Positions 41,826-50,721 of a stretch of DNA of 64,000 nt are shown here, piece after piece. The notes under the pieces were generated by a model, which ran no database searches, had not been told where the DNA came from, and saw nothing but the letters and a program-made list of their open reading frames with translations. Each line of letters starts with the position of its first letter. Position 1 is the first letter of the stretch. The position numbers and the translations under genes are program-made. Origin of the DNA: CALIZF01 sp046292445 (GTDB taxonomy: Bacteria > Pseudomonadota > Alphaproteobacteria > Rhodobacterales > Rhodobacteraceae); contig JBKBQT010000010.1 in the NCBI GenBank assembly GCA_046292445.1, positions 55,262-119,261 on the forward strand. The letters run 5' to 3'.

Positions 41826-44174
41826 TCAGAACGGCACGTCGCCCGCCGCATCGGCGGGAACGACATAGCGGGCGACCAGATGTTTCTCGCCGGCCTTGTC
41901 GAAGGCAACGGTGAGCTTGTCGCCCTCGGTTGCAAGGACGGTGCCGTAGCCGAACTTCTGGTGGAACACCCGGTCGCCGGAAGCAAAGGCGCTCACCGCA
42001 GAGAGGTCGATCACCATGTCGCGCGCCTCGCGCGGGGCGGTGACGCCGCGGGCGGGGGCGCGGGTCTGCATCCGCTGCCAGCCGGGGGAGTTGTAGACAT
42101 CGGCGCGCGCCGCCCGCGCCTCCATGGCCGAGGCGCCGAAGGCGGGGGAGGCGGCGCCGAAGCCGCCGCCGTAAAGACCGGGCGGCGTGAGCACGGCAAC
42201 CTCATCCTCGGGCAACTCGTCGATGAACCGCGAGGGAAGCTGGCTCTGCCATTGCCCGTAGACGCGGCGGTTGGCCGCGAAGCTGATCGTGCAGAGCCGT
42301 TCGGCGCGGGTGATCCCGACATAGGCGAGGCGCCGTTCCTCCTCCAGCCCCTTGAGGCCGCTTTCGTCCATCGCCCGCTGCGAGGGGAAAAGGCCATCCT
42401 CCCAGCCGGGCAGGAACACGGCGGGAAACTCGAGGCCCTTGGCGGCGTGCAGGGTCATGATGCTGACCTTCGCCTGACCCTCGTCGCTCTCGTTCTCCAT
42501 GATGAGCGCGACATGGTCGAGGAAGCCCTGCAGGTTCTCGAACCCTTCCAGCGCCTTGACCAGTTCCTTGAGGTTCTCGAGCCGGCCCGCCGCCTCGGGC
42601 GTCTTTTCGGCCTGCCACATGGCAGTATAGCCGCTCTCGTCGAGGATCGTCTCGGCCAGCGCGATGTGGTTGTAGCCGGGGCTGGCCGCCACCGCATGCC
42701 ATCGGGCGACCCCCTCCACCAGCCCGCGCAGCGCGCCCGCGCCCCGGCCGGCGATCCCCCCCGCCGCGATCAGCGCCCGCGATCCGTCCACAAGCGACAG
42801 GCCCGCCGCGCGGGCCGCCGCCCGGATCGACTCCTGCGCCTTGTCGCCGAGGCCGCGCTTGGGCGTGTTGACGATCCGCTCGAATGCGAGATCGTCGTCG
42901 GGCGACACGGCAAGGCGGAAATAGGCCATCGCATCGCGCACCTCCTGGCGTTCGTAGAACCGCGGGCCGCCGATCACGCGGTAGGGCAGGCCGATGGTCA
43001 GGAACCGGTCCTCGAAGGCGCGCATCTGGTGCGCGGCGCGCACGAGGATGGCGCAGCCGTCGGGGCCGATCCGACCCGGCTCGCGCCGCCCGTCGGCCAG
43101 CGCCTCGACTTCTTCCCCGATCCAGCGCGCTTCCTCGTCGCCGTCCCAGTGGCCGATCAGGCGGACCTTCTCGCCACCGTTCGCCTCGGTCCAGAGCGTC
43201 TTGCCCAGCCGGCCCTGATTGGCGGCGATCAGGCCGGATGCAGCGGCCAGGATATGCGCGGTGGAGCGGTAGTTCTGCTCCAGCCGGATCACCTGCGCGC
43301 CAGGAAAATCCTGCTCGAACCGCAGGATGTTGCCGACCTCGGCGCCGCGCCAGCCATAGATCGACTGATCGTCGTCGCCCACGCAGCAGATGTTGCGATG
43401 CGCCTGCGCCAGAAGCCGCAGCCAAAGATACTGCGCCACGTTGGTGTCCTGATACTCGTCCACCAGAATGAACCGGAACCACCGCTGATACTGCGCCAGC
43501 ACATCCGCATGCGCCTGAAAGATCGTCACGCAATGCAGCAGCAGATCGCCGAAATCGACCGCGTTGAGCGTGCGCAGACGGTCCTGATAGGCGGCATAGA
43601 GCTCGGTCCCCCGGTTGCCATAGGCCGGCGCCTCGGCCGAGGGCACGCGGTCGGGGGTAAAGGCGCGGTTCTTCCAGCCGTCGATCAGCGCGGCGAGGCC
43701 CCGCGCCGGCCAACGCTTTTCGTCGATGTTCGCCGCTGCGATCACCTGTTTCATCAGGCGCAACTGGTCGTCGGTGTCGAGGATGGTGAAATTCGCCTTG
43801 AGCCCGACGAGTTCCGCATGCCGGCGCAGCAGCTTGACCCCGATGGCGTGGAACGTGCCCATCCACGGCATCCCCTCGACCGCCGCCCCCAGAAGGCGCG
43901 CGACCCGGTCCTTCATCTCGCGCGCCGCCTTGTTGGTGAAGGTGACGGCGAGGATCTCGTTCGGCCGCGCCCGCCCGGTGGCGAGAAGATGCGCGATCCG
44001 GGTGGTCAGCGCGCGCGTCTTGCCCGTCCCCGCCCCCGCGAGCATCAGCACCGGCCCGTCGAGCGCCTCGACCGCCGCGCGCTGCGCCGGGTTGAGCCCG
44101 GCCATGTAGGGCGCGGGCCGCGCGGCCATGGCGCGGGCGGACAGGGCGGGGCGGGGGGCGGGTTCGGCTGGCAT
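41826..44174 (-). CDS. uvrD: ATP-dependent DNA helicase UvrD/PcrA
   Basis: A 782-residue superfamily 1A helicase that unwinds DNA 3'-5' in excision and mismatch repair. It has Walker A AGAGTGKT (46-53), VDEYQDTN (motif II), GDDDQSIYGWRGA (motif III), LEQNYRS (motif IV), TLHAAKGLEFPAVF (motif V) and YVGITRAE (motif VI), plus a C-terminal Tudor-like RVFHQKFGYGTV segment. I use ATG 44174. An in-frame GTG 9 bases upstream overlaps the -10 box listed below and would not be transcribed. Confidence 0.96.
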   Translation of the reverse strand: MPAEPAPRPALSARAMAARPAPYMAGLNPAQRAAVEALDGPVLMLAGAGTGKTRALTTRIAHLLATGRARPNEILAVTFTNKAAREMKDRVARLLGAAVEGMPWMGTFHAIGVKLLRRHAELVGLKANFTILDTDDQLRLMKQVIAAANIDEKRWPARGLAALIDGWKNRAFTPDRVPSAEAPAYGNRGTELYAAYQDRLRTLNAVDFGDLLLHCVTIFQAHADVLAQYQRWFRFILVDEYQDTNVAQYLWLRLLAQAHRNICCVGDDDQSIYGWRGAEVGNILRFEQDFPGAQVIRLEQNYRSTAHILAAASGLIAANQGRLGKTLWTEANGGEKVRLIGHWDGDEEARWIGEEVEALADGRREPGRIGPDGCAILVRAAHQMRAFEDRFLTIGLPYRVIGGPRFYERQEVRDAMAYFRLAVSPDDDLAFERIVNTPKRGLGDKAQESIRAAARAAGLSLVDGSRALIAAGGIAGRGAGALRGLVEGVARWHAVAASPGYNHIALAETILDESGYTAMWQAEKTPEAAGRLENLKELVKALEGFENLQGFLDHVALIMENESDEGQAKVSIMTLHAAKGLEFPAVFLPGWEDGLFPSQRAMDESGLKGLEEERRLAYVGITRAERLCTISFAANRRVYGQWQSQLPSRFIDELPEDEVAVLTPPGLYGGGFGAASPAFGASAMEARAARADVYNSPGWQRMQTRAPARGVTAPREARDMVIDLSAVSAFASGDRVFHQKFGYGTVLATEGDKLTVAFDKAGEKHLVARYVVPADAAGDVPF

Positions 44175-44181
44175 CCCCGCC

Positions 44182-44209
44182 ACTATATCGCGGCGCGCCG
44201 CAAGGTCAA
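44182..44209 (-). promoter_or_regulatory. Sigma-70 promoter of uvrD, apparently giving a leaderless mRNA
   Basis: On the minus strand TTGACC (44204-44209), a 16-base spacer and TATAGT (44182-44187). The expected start point, 6-8 bases beyond the -10, falls at 44174-44176, on or next to the ATG. No Shine-Dalgarno is visible. Confidence 0.55.
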
Positions 44210-44228
44210 AGCACTGTTCCGCAATTGT

Positions 44229-44777
44229 TCACGCCCCAGAGCGGGCAACCTCGGCCCGCAGCCCCGCCATCAGATCGGCCAGAAGCTTGACGCTCGCCGC
44301 ATCCACCAGCCGCCCCGCGGCGTCGAAGGCGCGCGCGCTGTCGGCGATCATCACTTCGGGCCCCGGCAGGACGCGCGGGCGGAAGGGGTTGAGGCACAGC
44401 CGCAGCGAATATTGCGACCGCTCGCCGCCCGCCCGACCCGCCGCCGCGCTCAGGATCGCCACCGGCTTGTCCCGCCACGGCCCGCCCTTGACCCGGCTCA
44501 CCCAGTCGAGCGCGTTCTTCAGCACACCCGGCAGGGCCTTGTTGTATTCGGGGCATGCGATAACGACGCAATCGGCCGCAGCGATCTGCGCGGCGAGGCG
44601 CTGCACGGCCGCGGGGATGCCCTCGGCCGCCTCCAGATCGCCGTCGTAGAGCGGCAGGCGCAAGTCGCCCTCGACCCAATCGTCGGGCTCCAGAAGCCGC
44701 CGCGCCTCGCGCAGCAGCATCCGGTTGGTCGATTGCGCCCGCAGCGAACCGCACAGGCCAAGTGCCGCCAGACCCAT
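44229..44777 (-). CDS. NADPH-dependent FMN reductase-like flavoprotein
   Basis: A 182-residue flavodoxin-fold protein of the YieF/ChrR/SsuE type. It has the FMN phosphate-binding GSLRAQSTNRMLL at the N-terminus and the PEYNKALPGVLKNALDW motif that contacts the flavin. It would reduce FMN, quinones or similar acceptors with NAD(P)H. AAAGGG precedes ATG 44777; an in-frame GTG lies just upstream. It is 12 bases downstream of the FAD oxidoreductase stop, with the type 2 element spanning the junction. Confidence 0.88.
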   Translation of the reverse strand: MGLAALGLCGSLRAQSTNRMLLREARRLLEPDDWVEGDLRLPLYDGDLEAAEGIPAAVQRLAAQIAAADCVVIACPEYNKALPGVLKNALDWVSRVKGGPWRDKPVAILSAAAGRAGGERSQYSLRLCLNPFRPRVLPGPEVMIADSARAFDAAGRLVDAASVKLLADLMAGLRAEVARSGA

Positions 44778-44782
44778 CGTCA

Positions 44783-44839
44783 CCCTTTCTTTTGCCTAGA
44801 GATATCCCGCGGGGGGTCCGGGGGGTGTGAACCCCCCGG
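44783..44839 (-). repeat. Type 2 element, copy 3, overlapping the 3' end of the FAD oxidoreductase gene
   Basis: On the minus strand: CCGGGGGG-ttcaca-CCCCCCGG (44818-44839), then GGGATATCTCTAGGCAAAAG. Here the element is not intergenic: it encodes the last 14 residues and the TAG stop of the oxidoreductase. Confidence 0.65.
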
Positions 44840-45914
44840 GCGCCTTGCCACCCGCATCGAGGCTAGGGTTTTCGCCCGCCGCGGCAAGGGTGAAGGCATC
44901 CGGCCATGTCTTGCGCCCCTCCAGCAGCCAGTCGGCCATCGCCTCGCCCACCAGAGGGGCCAGCGCGAAACCGATCTTGAACCCGCCATTGGCCACGTGA
45001 TGCCCCGGCCGCCCCGGCCATGGCCCCAGCACCGGTTGGCGCGTCGCGCTGCGCGGGCGGATGCCTGCCCAGCGCTCGAGAACCCGCGCGCCCGCAAGCG
45101 CCGGCACGAGCGCCACGGCCCGCGCCAGCACCGCGTCGAGCGCGGCATCGGGGCCGGGATCGGTCCAGACCCGCTCGGATGTCGAGCCGATCGCGGTCGT
45201 CCCATCCGCATGCGGCACGATCCAGAGGCCGTCATCCCCCACCAGCGGCGCCCCCGCCGCGTCGTGGTCGAGAAGCAGCGCCTGCCCCTTTTCCCCCCGC
45301 CCGACATCCCGCCCGAGGTCGGCCGACAGCGCCGCAAGCCCCGCCGCCCCCGTGGCCCAGAGCACCGCCGCCGCGGGCGGCCGCGCGGGCAGGGCCGCCC
45401 GCAGGTCCCCGCCGGCGGCGCGGATCGCGGCGGCAAGCGCATCGAGCGCGCGGCGGGGATGGATGCGGGCGGTCAGGGTATCGGCGGCCAGAAGGCCCGT
45501 GGGGCTGACCGGGGCCAGTGCGCCGACCCCGTCCGAGGGCACGACACGCCAGTCCCCCGCCCCGCCCCAGCGCGTCGCGGCCCCCTGCCCCCGCGCCTCG
45601 GCCCGCGCGACGGCCGCGGCATCGCGCAGCGGCATGCGCCGGCCCAGGCGGGCGTAGCCCGGATCGCCCCCGCCGGCCGCCGCGACATCGGCCCACCAGC
45701 CGGGCGCCATCGCCAGCGCCCCGAGCTGGAACGCCTGCACCGGCCCCCAGCGATCGGGCGCATGCGGCGCCAGTGCGCCGACGAGCCCGCCCGAGGCGCC
45801 GGCGCCGATCCCGCGCGGGTCCACCACCGTCACCCGCGCCCCGCGCCGCACCAGCGCCCAGGCGCAGGCGAGACCAAAGACCCCCGCCCCCATCACCGTG
45901 ACCTCGGGTGGCAT
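44796..45914 (-). CDS. FAD-dependent oxidoreductase, DadA/ThiO/MnmC(o)-like
   Basis: A 372-residue flavoenzyme of the D-amino-acid-oxidase (DAO) fold. It has the N-terminal Rossmann motif VMGAGVFGLACAWALVRRG, GASGGLVGALAPHAP, and the C-terminal NGGFKIGFALAP that closes the FAD site. Family members oxidise C-N bonds (glycine, sarcosine, or carboxymethylaminomethyluridine in tRNA). The divergent neighbour is an MnmD methyltransferase, so I infer that this is the oxidase half of a split MnmC; a glycine-oxidase-like role is the alternative. The last 14 residues are encoded by a repeat element. Confidence 0.8.
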   Translation of the reverse strand: MPPEVTVMGAGVFGLACAWALVRRGARVTVVDPRGIGAGASGGLVGALAPHAPDRWGPVQAFQLGALAMAPGWWADVAAAGGGDPGYARLGRRMPLRDAAAVARAEARGQGAATRWGGAGDWRVVPSDGVGALAPVSPTGLLAADTLTARIHPRRALDALAAAIRAAGGDLRAALPARPPAAAVLWATGAAGLAALSADLGRDVGRGEKGQALLLDHDAAGAPLVGDDGLWIVPHADGTTAIGSTSERVWTDPGPDAALDAVLARAVALVPALAGARVLERWAGIRPRSATRQPVLGPWPGRPGHHVANGGFKIGFALAPLVGEAMADWLLEGRKTWPDAFTLAAAGENPSLDAGGKAPGGFTPPGPPAGYL

Positions 45915-46044
45915 CAGCCCGGCCCCAGCCCCGCCCGAGCGATCCGGCCCGCCATCTGTGCCATGTCTGCCGTCCCTGCCACGTCTGCCCTTGCCATTCC
46001 GCCCGCCCCGTCGCAGCGTCCCGCCGCGTCAGGGGATAGGGCAG

Positions 46045-46713
46045 ATGCAGGGCGAGGGCCAGAGCGGCGGGCTGGACTGGATCGGCGACACGCCGGTGTC
46101 GCGCCGCCATGCCGACCCCTATCACACCGGCGGTCTGGCCGAGACCGAGCATGTGTTCCTGGCAGGGAACGGCCTTCCCGGCCGCTTCGTCCCGGGGTTC
46201 CGCATCGCCGAACTGGGCTTCGGCACGGGGCTCAACCTCTTCGCCGCGCTCGCCGCCTGGCGCGCGACCGGGGTGGCCGGCCGGCTGCACTACACCGGTT
46301 TCGAGTCACATCCGCTCCCCGCCGCCGCGATGGCCCGCGCCCTTGCCCCCTTCCCGGCCGCAGCGGAAATCGCCGCGCCGTTCCTCGCCGCCTGGGCGCA
46401 GGGCGCGCGGGTGGTATTGCTCCCCGACCTCGCGGCCGAGATCATCGTCGGCGATGCGCGCGCCACGCTGCCCGCCTGGGGGGGCCGCGCCGATGCCTGG
46501 TTCCTCGACGGCTTTGCCCCCGCCCGCAACCCCGACATGTGGGAGCCTGCGCTGATGGCCGCGGTCGCGCGCCACACCGCGCCGGGCGGCACGGTGGCGA
46601 GCTATACCGCGGCCGGGCATGTCCGGCGGGCCCTGCAGGCGGCGGGGTTCGCCGTCGAGCGGACACCGGGCCATGGCGCCAAACGGCACATGACGAAGGG
46701 CCGCCTGCCGTGA
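46045..46713 (+). CDS. mnmD: tRNA (mnm5s2U34) methyltransferase, MnmD-like
   Basis: A 222-residue SAM-dependent methyltransferase that finishes the wobble modification mnm5(s2)U34. The order of motifs is DWIGDTPVSRRHADPYHTGG, the SAM loop ELGFGTGLNLF, and WFLDGFAPARNPDMW, which is the signature of the MnmC methyltransferase domain. In E. coli this domain is fused to an FAD oxidoreductase; here it stands alone with a DAO-fold gene divergent from it. The open frame extends upstream but ATG 46045 begins the conserved part. Confidence 0.9.
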   Translation: MQGEGQSGGLDWIGDTPVSRRHADPYHTGGLAETEHVFLAGNGLPGRFVPGFRIAELGFGTGLNLFAALAAWRATGVAGRLHYTGFESHPLPAAAMARALAPFPAAAEIAAPFLAAWAQGARVVLLPDLAAEIIVGDARATLPAWGGRADAWFLDGFAPARNPDMWEPALMAAVARHTAPGGTVASYTAAGHVRRALQAAGFAVERTPGHGAKRHMTKGRLP

Positions 46714-47597
46714 CCGCACCTGCCCGCGCGAGCGCCGCGCCCGACAACCGGCTGGGCATCCTGCTGATGGTCGCCACCGTGCTTTGCTATGCCTTGCAGG
46801 ACGGGGTGACACGGTTCCTGGCCGGGGAATACAGCACCGTCATGGTGGTGATGATCCGCTACTGGTTCTACGCCGCCTTCGTCCTCGCGCTGGCGTCAGC
46901 CCGCCCCGGCGGGCTGCGGTCGGTCGCCACGGTGCAACCGCGCCTGCATCTCGCGCGCGCCGGCCTGCACGTCGGAGAAATCCTTGCGATCGTGGCAAGT
47001 TTCGTCGCCATCGGCCTCATCAATACCCATGCCGTCTTTGCCGTCTGCCCGCTCATCATCGCCGCCCTTGCCGGGCCGATGCTGGGCGAGCGTGTCGGCC
47101 TCGCCCGCTGGATCGCGATCGGGGCGGGGTTCCTCGGCATTCTCGTGATCCTGCGGCCGGGGTCGGATCTCTTCAGCATCGCCGCCGCGCTGCCGCTCGG
47201 CTCGGCGGCGATGTTCGCGCTCTATTCGCTTCTCACGCGGCTGGCGACGCGGCGGGAGGAGGCGTTCATCGCCTTCTTCTGGTCGGGCGTCCTCGGGGCG
47301 GCGATGACGACGGCAATCGGCATCTGGTTCTGGGCGCCGATGGGCACGCGCGACTGGGGCCTGACGGTTCTGAACGGCGGGCTGGCGGTTCTGGCCAACT
47401 GGCTGATGATCCGCACCTATGCGGTGGCCGAAGCCGCGGCCGTGCAGCCTTTCTCATACCTTCTGCTCGTTTTCATCGCGATCCTCGGGGTCACGGTGTT
47501 CGGCGAGGTGCTGGACGCGGCCACGGTGATCGGTGGCGGCATCGTCGTGGCGGCGGGGCTCTTCACCCTCCTGCGCGGCGCCGGGGCCGCGCGATGA
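46710..47597 (+). CDS. EamA-family (DMT) permease, first of a tandem pair
   Basis: A 295-residue inner-membrane protein of the drug/metabolite transporter superfamily with ten helices in two EamA repeats (for example CYALQDGVTRFLAGEYS and the later YSLLTRLATRREE). The GTG start overlaps the mnmD stop as GTGA. The motif MVVMIRYWFYAAFVLA is nearly identical in the next gene, so the two arose by duplication. They may act as a heterodimer; the substrate is unknown. Confidence 0.88.
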   Translation: MTAPARASAAPDNRLGILLMVATVLCYALQDGVTRFLAGEYSTVMVVMIRYWFYAAFVLALASARPGGLRSVATVQPRLHLARAGLHVGEILAIVASFVAIGLINTHAVFAVCPLIIAALAGPMLGERVGLARWIAIGAGFLGILVILRPGSDLFSIAAALPLGSAAMFALYSLLTRLATRREEAFIAFFWSGVLGAAMTTAIGIWFWAPMGTRDWGLTVLNGGLAVLANWLMIRTYAVAEAAAVQPFSYLLLVFIAILGVTVFGEVLDAATVIGGGIVVAAGLFTLLRGAGAAR

Positions 47598-48466
47598 TCG
47601 CGCAGGATACCCGGCGCGGCATCGGCTTCATGGTGGCGACCACCATCGTCTTTGCGCTGCAGGACGGGATCAGCCGGCACCTTGCGGGCGAATACAACGT
47701 GCTGATGGTGGTGATGATCCGCTACTGGTTCTTCGCCGCCTTCGTCATGGCGATGGCGGCGCGGGCGCCGGGCGGCCTGCGGACGGCAGTGCGGACGCGG
47801 CGCCCGCTGATGCAGATCTTCCGCGGCGTGCTGCTGGCCGGGCAGATCTGCGTCGCGATTGCCGGCTTCGTGGCTCTGGGACTGGTGCAGAGCCATGCGA
47901 TCTTCGCCGCCTATCCGCTGATCGTCGCCGCCCTGTCCGGCCCGGTGCTGGGCGAGCGGGTGGGCTGGCGGCGCTGGACGGCGATCGCGATCGGCTTCGT
48001 CGGCGTCGTCATCATCCTGCAACCGGGCTATGCCGCCTTTTCGCCCGCGCTGCTGATCCCGGTCGCGGCGGCGTTCATGTTCGCGCTCTACGGCCTGCTC
48101 ACCCGCTACGTCTCGCGCGAGGATGCGGCCTCGGTCAGTTTCTTCTGGACCGGGGTAGCCGGTGCGGTTGCCATGACCTTTGTCGGTGTGTGGTTCTGGG
48201 AACCGATGGCGCCGGGCGACTGGGGCTGGATGGCCTGCCTGTGCGTGACCGGCGCGCTCGGGCATTACCTGCTGATCCGCGCCTACGAGGTCGCCGAGGC
48301 GAGTGCGGTGCAGCCCTTTGCCTTCCTCCAACTGGTGTTTTCCAGCGCGATCGGCATTGCGGTCTTTGCCGATGTGCTGACCTGGAACATCGCGCTCGGC
48401 GCGGCGGTGGTGGTGGGGGCGGGCCTCTTCACGCTGTGGCGGGCGCGGGTGCGGGCGCAGGGCTGA
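47594..48466 (+). CDS. EamA-family (DMT) permease, second of a tandem pair
   Basis: A 290-residue paralogue of the preceding permease, with ten predicted helices. ATG 47594 overlaps the upstream stop as ATGA. Shared landmarks with its partner include ALQDGISRHLAGEYN, MVVMIRYWFFAAFV and AVQPFAFLQLVF. It ends 71 bases before uvrB, which has its own ribosome site. Confidence 0.88.
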   Translation: MIAQDTRRGIGFMVATTIVFALQDGISRHLAGEYNVLMVVMIRYWFFAAFVMAMAARAPGGLRTAVRTRRPLMQIFRGVLLAGQICVAIAGFVALGLVQSHAIFAAYPLIVAALSGPVLGERVGWRRWTAIAIGFVGVVIILQPGYAAFSPALLIPVAAAFMFALYGLLTRYVSREDAASVSFFWTGVAGAVAMTFVGVWFWEPMAPGDWGWMACLCVTGALGHYLLIRAYEVAEASAVQPFAFLQLVFSSAIGIAVFADVLTWNIALGAAVVVGAGLFTLWRARVRAQG

Positions 48467-48537
48467 CGCGCTTTCCGGCCCTGCCCCCTTGCCCCGGCGC
48501 GGCCAAGGCCCAACCTCTGGCGAGAAGGGAATCACCC

Positions 48538-50721
48538 ATGCCCCACAACAACACCAATGCCCTCGCCATCCGCCCCGACGTGCTGACCAAGCCCAAGCTC
48601 GAGGGCGGGCGGCGCTTCGTGCTGCACACGCCGTTCAAGCCCGCGGGCGACCAGCCGACCGCCATCGCCGAACTCGTCGCCGGGGTGATCGCTGGCGAGC
48701 AGAACCAGGTCCTGCTGGGCGCCACGGGCACGGGCAAGACCTTCACCATGGCCAAGGTGATCGAGGAAACGCAGCGCCCGGCGATCATCCTCGCGCCGAA
48801 CAAGACGCTGGCCGCCCAGCTTTACGGCGAGTTCAAGGGCTTCTTCCCCGAGAATGCGGTGGAATATTTCGTCAGCTACTACGACTACTACCAGCCCGAA
48901 GCCTATGTGCCCCGCACCGACACCTTCATCGAGAAGGAAAGCCAGATCAACGAACAGATCGACCGGATGCGCCATTCGGCCACCCGCGCCCTGCTGGAGC
49001 GCGACGACGTCATCATCGTCGCGTCGGTGTCCTGCATCTACGGCATCGGGTCGGTCGAGACCTATTCGGCGATGACGCAGGATCTGGTGGTCGGCCAGCT
49101 TTACGACCAGCGCAAGGTTCTGGCGGAACTCGTCGCGCAGCAATACCGGCGCAACGACATGGGGTTCCAGCGCGGGTCCTTCCGGGTCCGCGGCGATGTG
49201 GTCGAGGTCTGGCCGGCGCATCTCGAGGACCGGGCCTGGCGGTTCTCGTTCTTCGGCGAGGAGCTTGAGGCGATCACCGAATTCGACCCGCTGTCGGGGG
49301 CGAGGACCGACACGTTCGACAAGATCCGCATTTATGCCAATTCGCATTACGTGACGCCCCGCCCGACGCTGCAGCAGGCGATCGCGGGGATCCGGGCGGA
49401 ATTGCACGCGCGGCTGAAACAGCTGACCGCCGAGGGGCGCCTGCTCGAGGCGCAAAGGCTCGAACAGCGGTGCAACTTCGATCTCGAGATGCTCGAGGCG
49501 ACGGGCGTGTGCAACGGGATCGAGAACTATTCGCGTTACCTGACGGGCCGCGCGCCGGGCGAACCGCCCCCCACCCTGTTCGAGTTCATCCCCGACAACG
49601 CCATCGTCTTTGCCGACGAAAGTCACGTGTCCGTCCCCCAGATCGGCGCGATGTACAAGGGCGACTACCGGCGCAAGTTCACGCTGGCCGAACACGGCTT
49701 CCGCCTGCCGTCCTGCATGGACAACCGCCCGCTCAAGTTCGAGGAATGGGACGCGATGCGCCCCCAGTCGGTATTCGTGAGCGCCACGCCGAGCGCCTGG
49801 GAGCTTGAACAGGCCGGCGGCGTCTTTGCCGAACAGGTGATCCGCCCGACCGGCCTGCTCGACCCAGTTGTGGAGATCCGGCCCGTCGCGATGCAGGTCG
49901 ATGACCTTCTGGACGAGGTTCGGCGGGTGGCGGCGCGCGGCCTGCGCGTTCTCGTGACCGTTCTCACCAAGCGGATGGCCGAGGATCTGACCGAATACCT
50001 GCACGAACAGGGCATCCGCATCCGCTACATGCACAGCGACATCGACACGATCGAGCGGATCGAGATCCTGCGCGACCTGCGGCTGGGGGCGTTCGACGTG
50101 CTGGTGGGGATCAACCTCTTGCGCGAGGGGCTCGACATTCCCGAATGCGGGCTGGTGGCGATCCTCGATGCCGACAAGGAGGGGTTCCTGCGGTCGGAAA
50201 CCTCGCTGATCCAGACCATCGGCCGGGCGGCACGCAACGCCGAGGGGCGCGTCATCATGTATGCCGACCGCATCACCGGCAGCATGGAGCGCGCGCTGGC
50301 CGAGACCAACCGCCGGCGCGAGAAACAGATCGCCTATAACCTCAAGCACGGCATCACCCCCGAGACCGTCAAGAAGAATGTCGAGGATGTGCTGTCCGGC
50401 ATGTGGCAGGGCGATACCGACATGGCGCGCGTGACGGCCAAGGTCGAAAAAGTGATGGTCGGCGCCAACCTTGCCGCGCATCTCGACGGCCTGCGCACGG
50501 CGATGCGCAAGGCCGCCGAGAACCTTGAGTTCGAGGAGGCGGCGCGCCTGCGCGACGAGATCAAGCGGCTCGAGGCGGTGGAGCTTGCCGTGGCCGACGA
50601 CCCGCTCGCCCGCCAGTCGGCGGTCGAGGAGGCGGTGGAGGATGCGGTCAGGATGGCCGGCCGCTCGACCGCCGGGCGGGCGGGGATGCGCGGCGGCAAG
50701 GCGCGGCGGGGGCGGCGCTAG
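48538..50721 (+). CDS. uvrB: Excinuclease ABC subunit B
   Basis: A 727-residue helicase-like subunit that loads onto damage marked by UvrA and recruits UvrC. It has Walker A LLGATGTGKTFT, the beta-hairpin YYDYYQPEAYVPRTD, helicase motifs including INLLREGLDIPE and TIGRAARN, and the C-terminal UVR domain (NLEFEEAARLRDEIKRLE) that binds UvrC, followed by a basic tail. AAGGGA precedes ATG 48538. Confidence 0.97.
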   Translation: MPHNNTNALAIRPDVLTKPKLEGGRRFVLHTPFKPAGDQPTAIAELVAGVIAGEQNQVLLGATGTGKTFTMAKVIEETQRPAIILAPNKTLAAQLYGEFKGFFPENAVEYFVSYYDYYQPEAYVPRTDTFIEKESQINEQIDRMRHSATRALLERDDVIIVASVSCIYGIGSVETYSAMTQDLVVGQLYDQRKVLAELVAQQYRRNDMGFQRGSFRVRGDVVEVWPAHLEDRAWRFSFFGEELEAITEFDPLSGARTDTFDKIRIYANSHYVTPRPTLQQAIAGIRAELHARLKQLTAEGRLLEAQRLEQRCNFDLEMLEATGVCNGIENYSRYLTGRAPGEPPPTLFEFIPDNAIVFADESHVSVPQIGAMYKGDYRRKFTLAEHGFRLPSCMDNRPLKFEEWDAMRPQSVFVSATPSAWELEQAGGVFAEQVIRPTGLLDPVVEIRPVAMQVDDLLDEVRRVAARGLRVLVTVLTKRMAEDLTEYLHEQGIRIRYMHSDIDTIERIEILRDLRLGAFDVLVGINLLREGLDIPECGLVAILDADKEGFLRSETSLIQTIGRAARNAEGRVIMYADRITGSMERALAETNRRREKQIAYNLKHGITPETVKKNVEDVLSGMWQGDTDMARVTAKVEKVMVGANLAAHLDGLRTAMRKAAENLEFEEAARLRDEIKRLEAVELAVADDPLARQSAVEEAVEDAVRMAGRSTAGRAGMRGGKARRGRR

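Noticed and set aside
44181..44183. GTG as the uvrD start
   Set aside because: It overlaps the -10 hexamer of the predicted promoter and lies upstream of the expected transcription start.
41880..47597. A 1905-codon plus-strand open frame
   Set aside because: It runs antisense through uvrD, the FMN reductase and the FAD oxidoreductase and only becomes real sequence near its end, where it is the first DMT permease.
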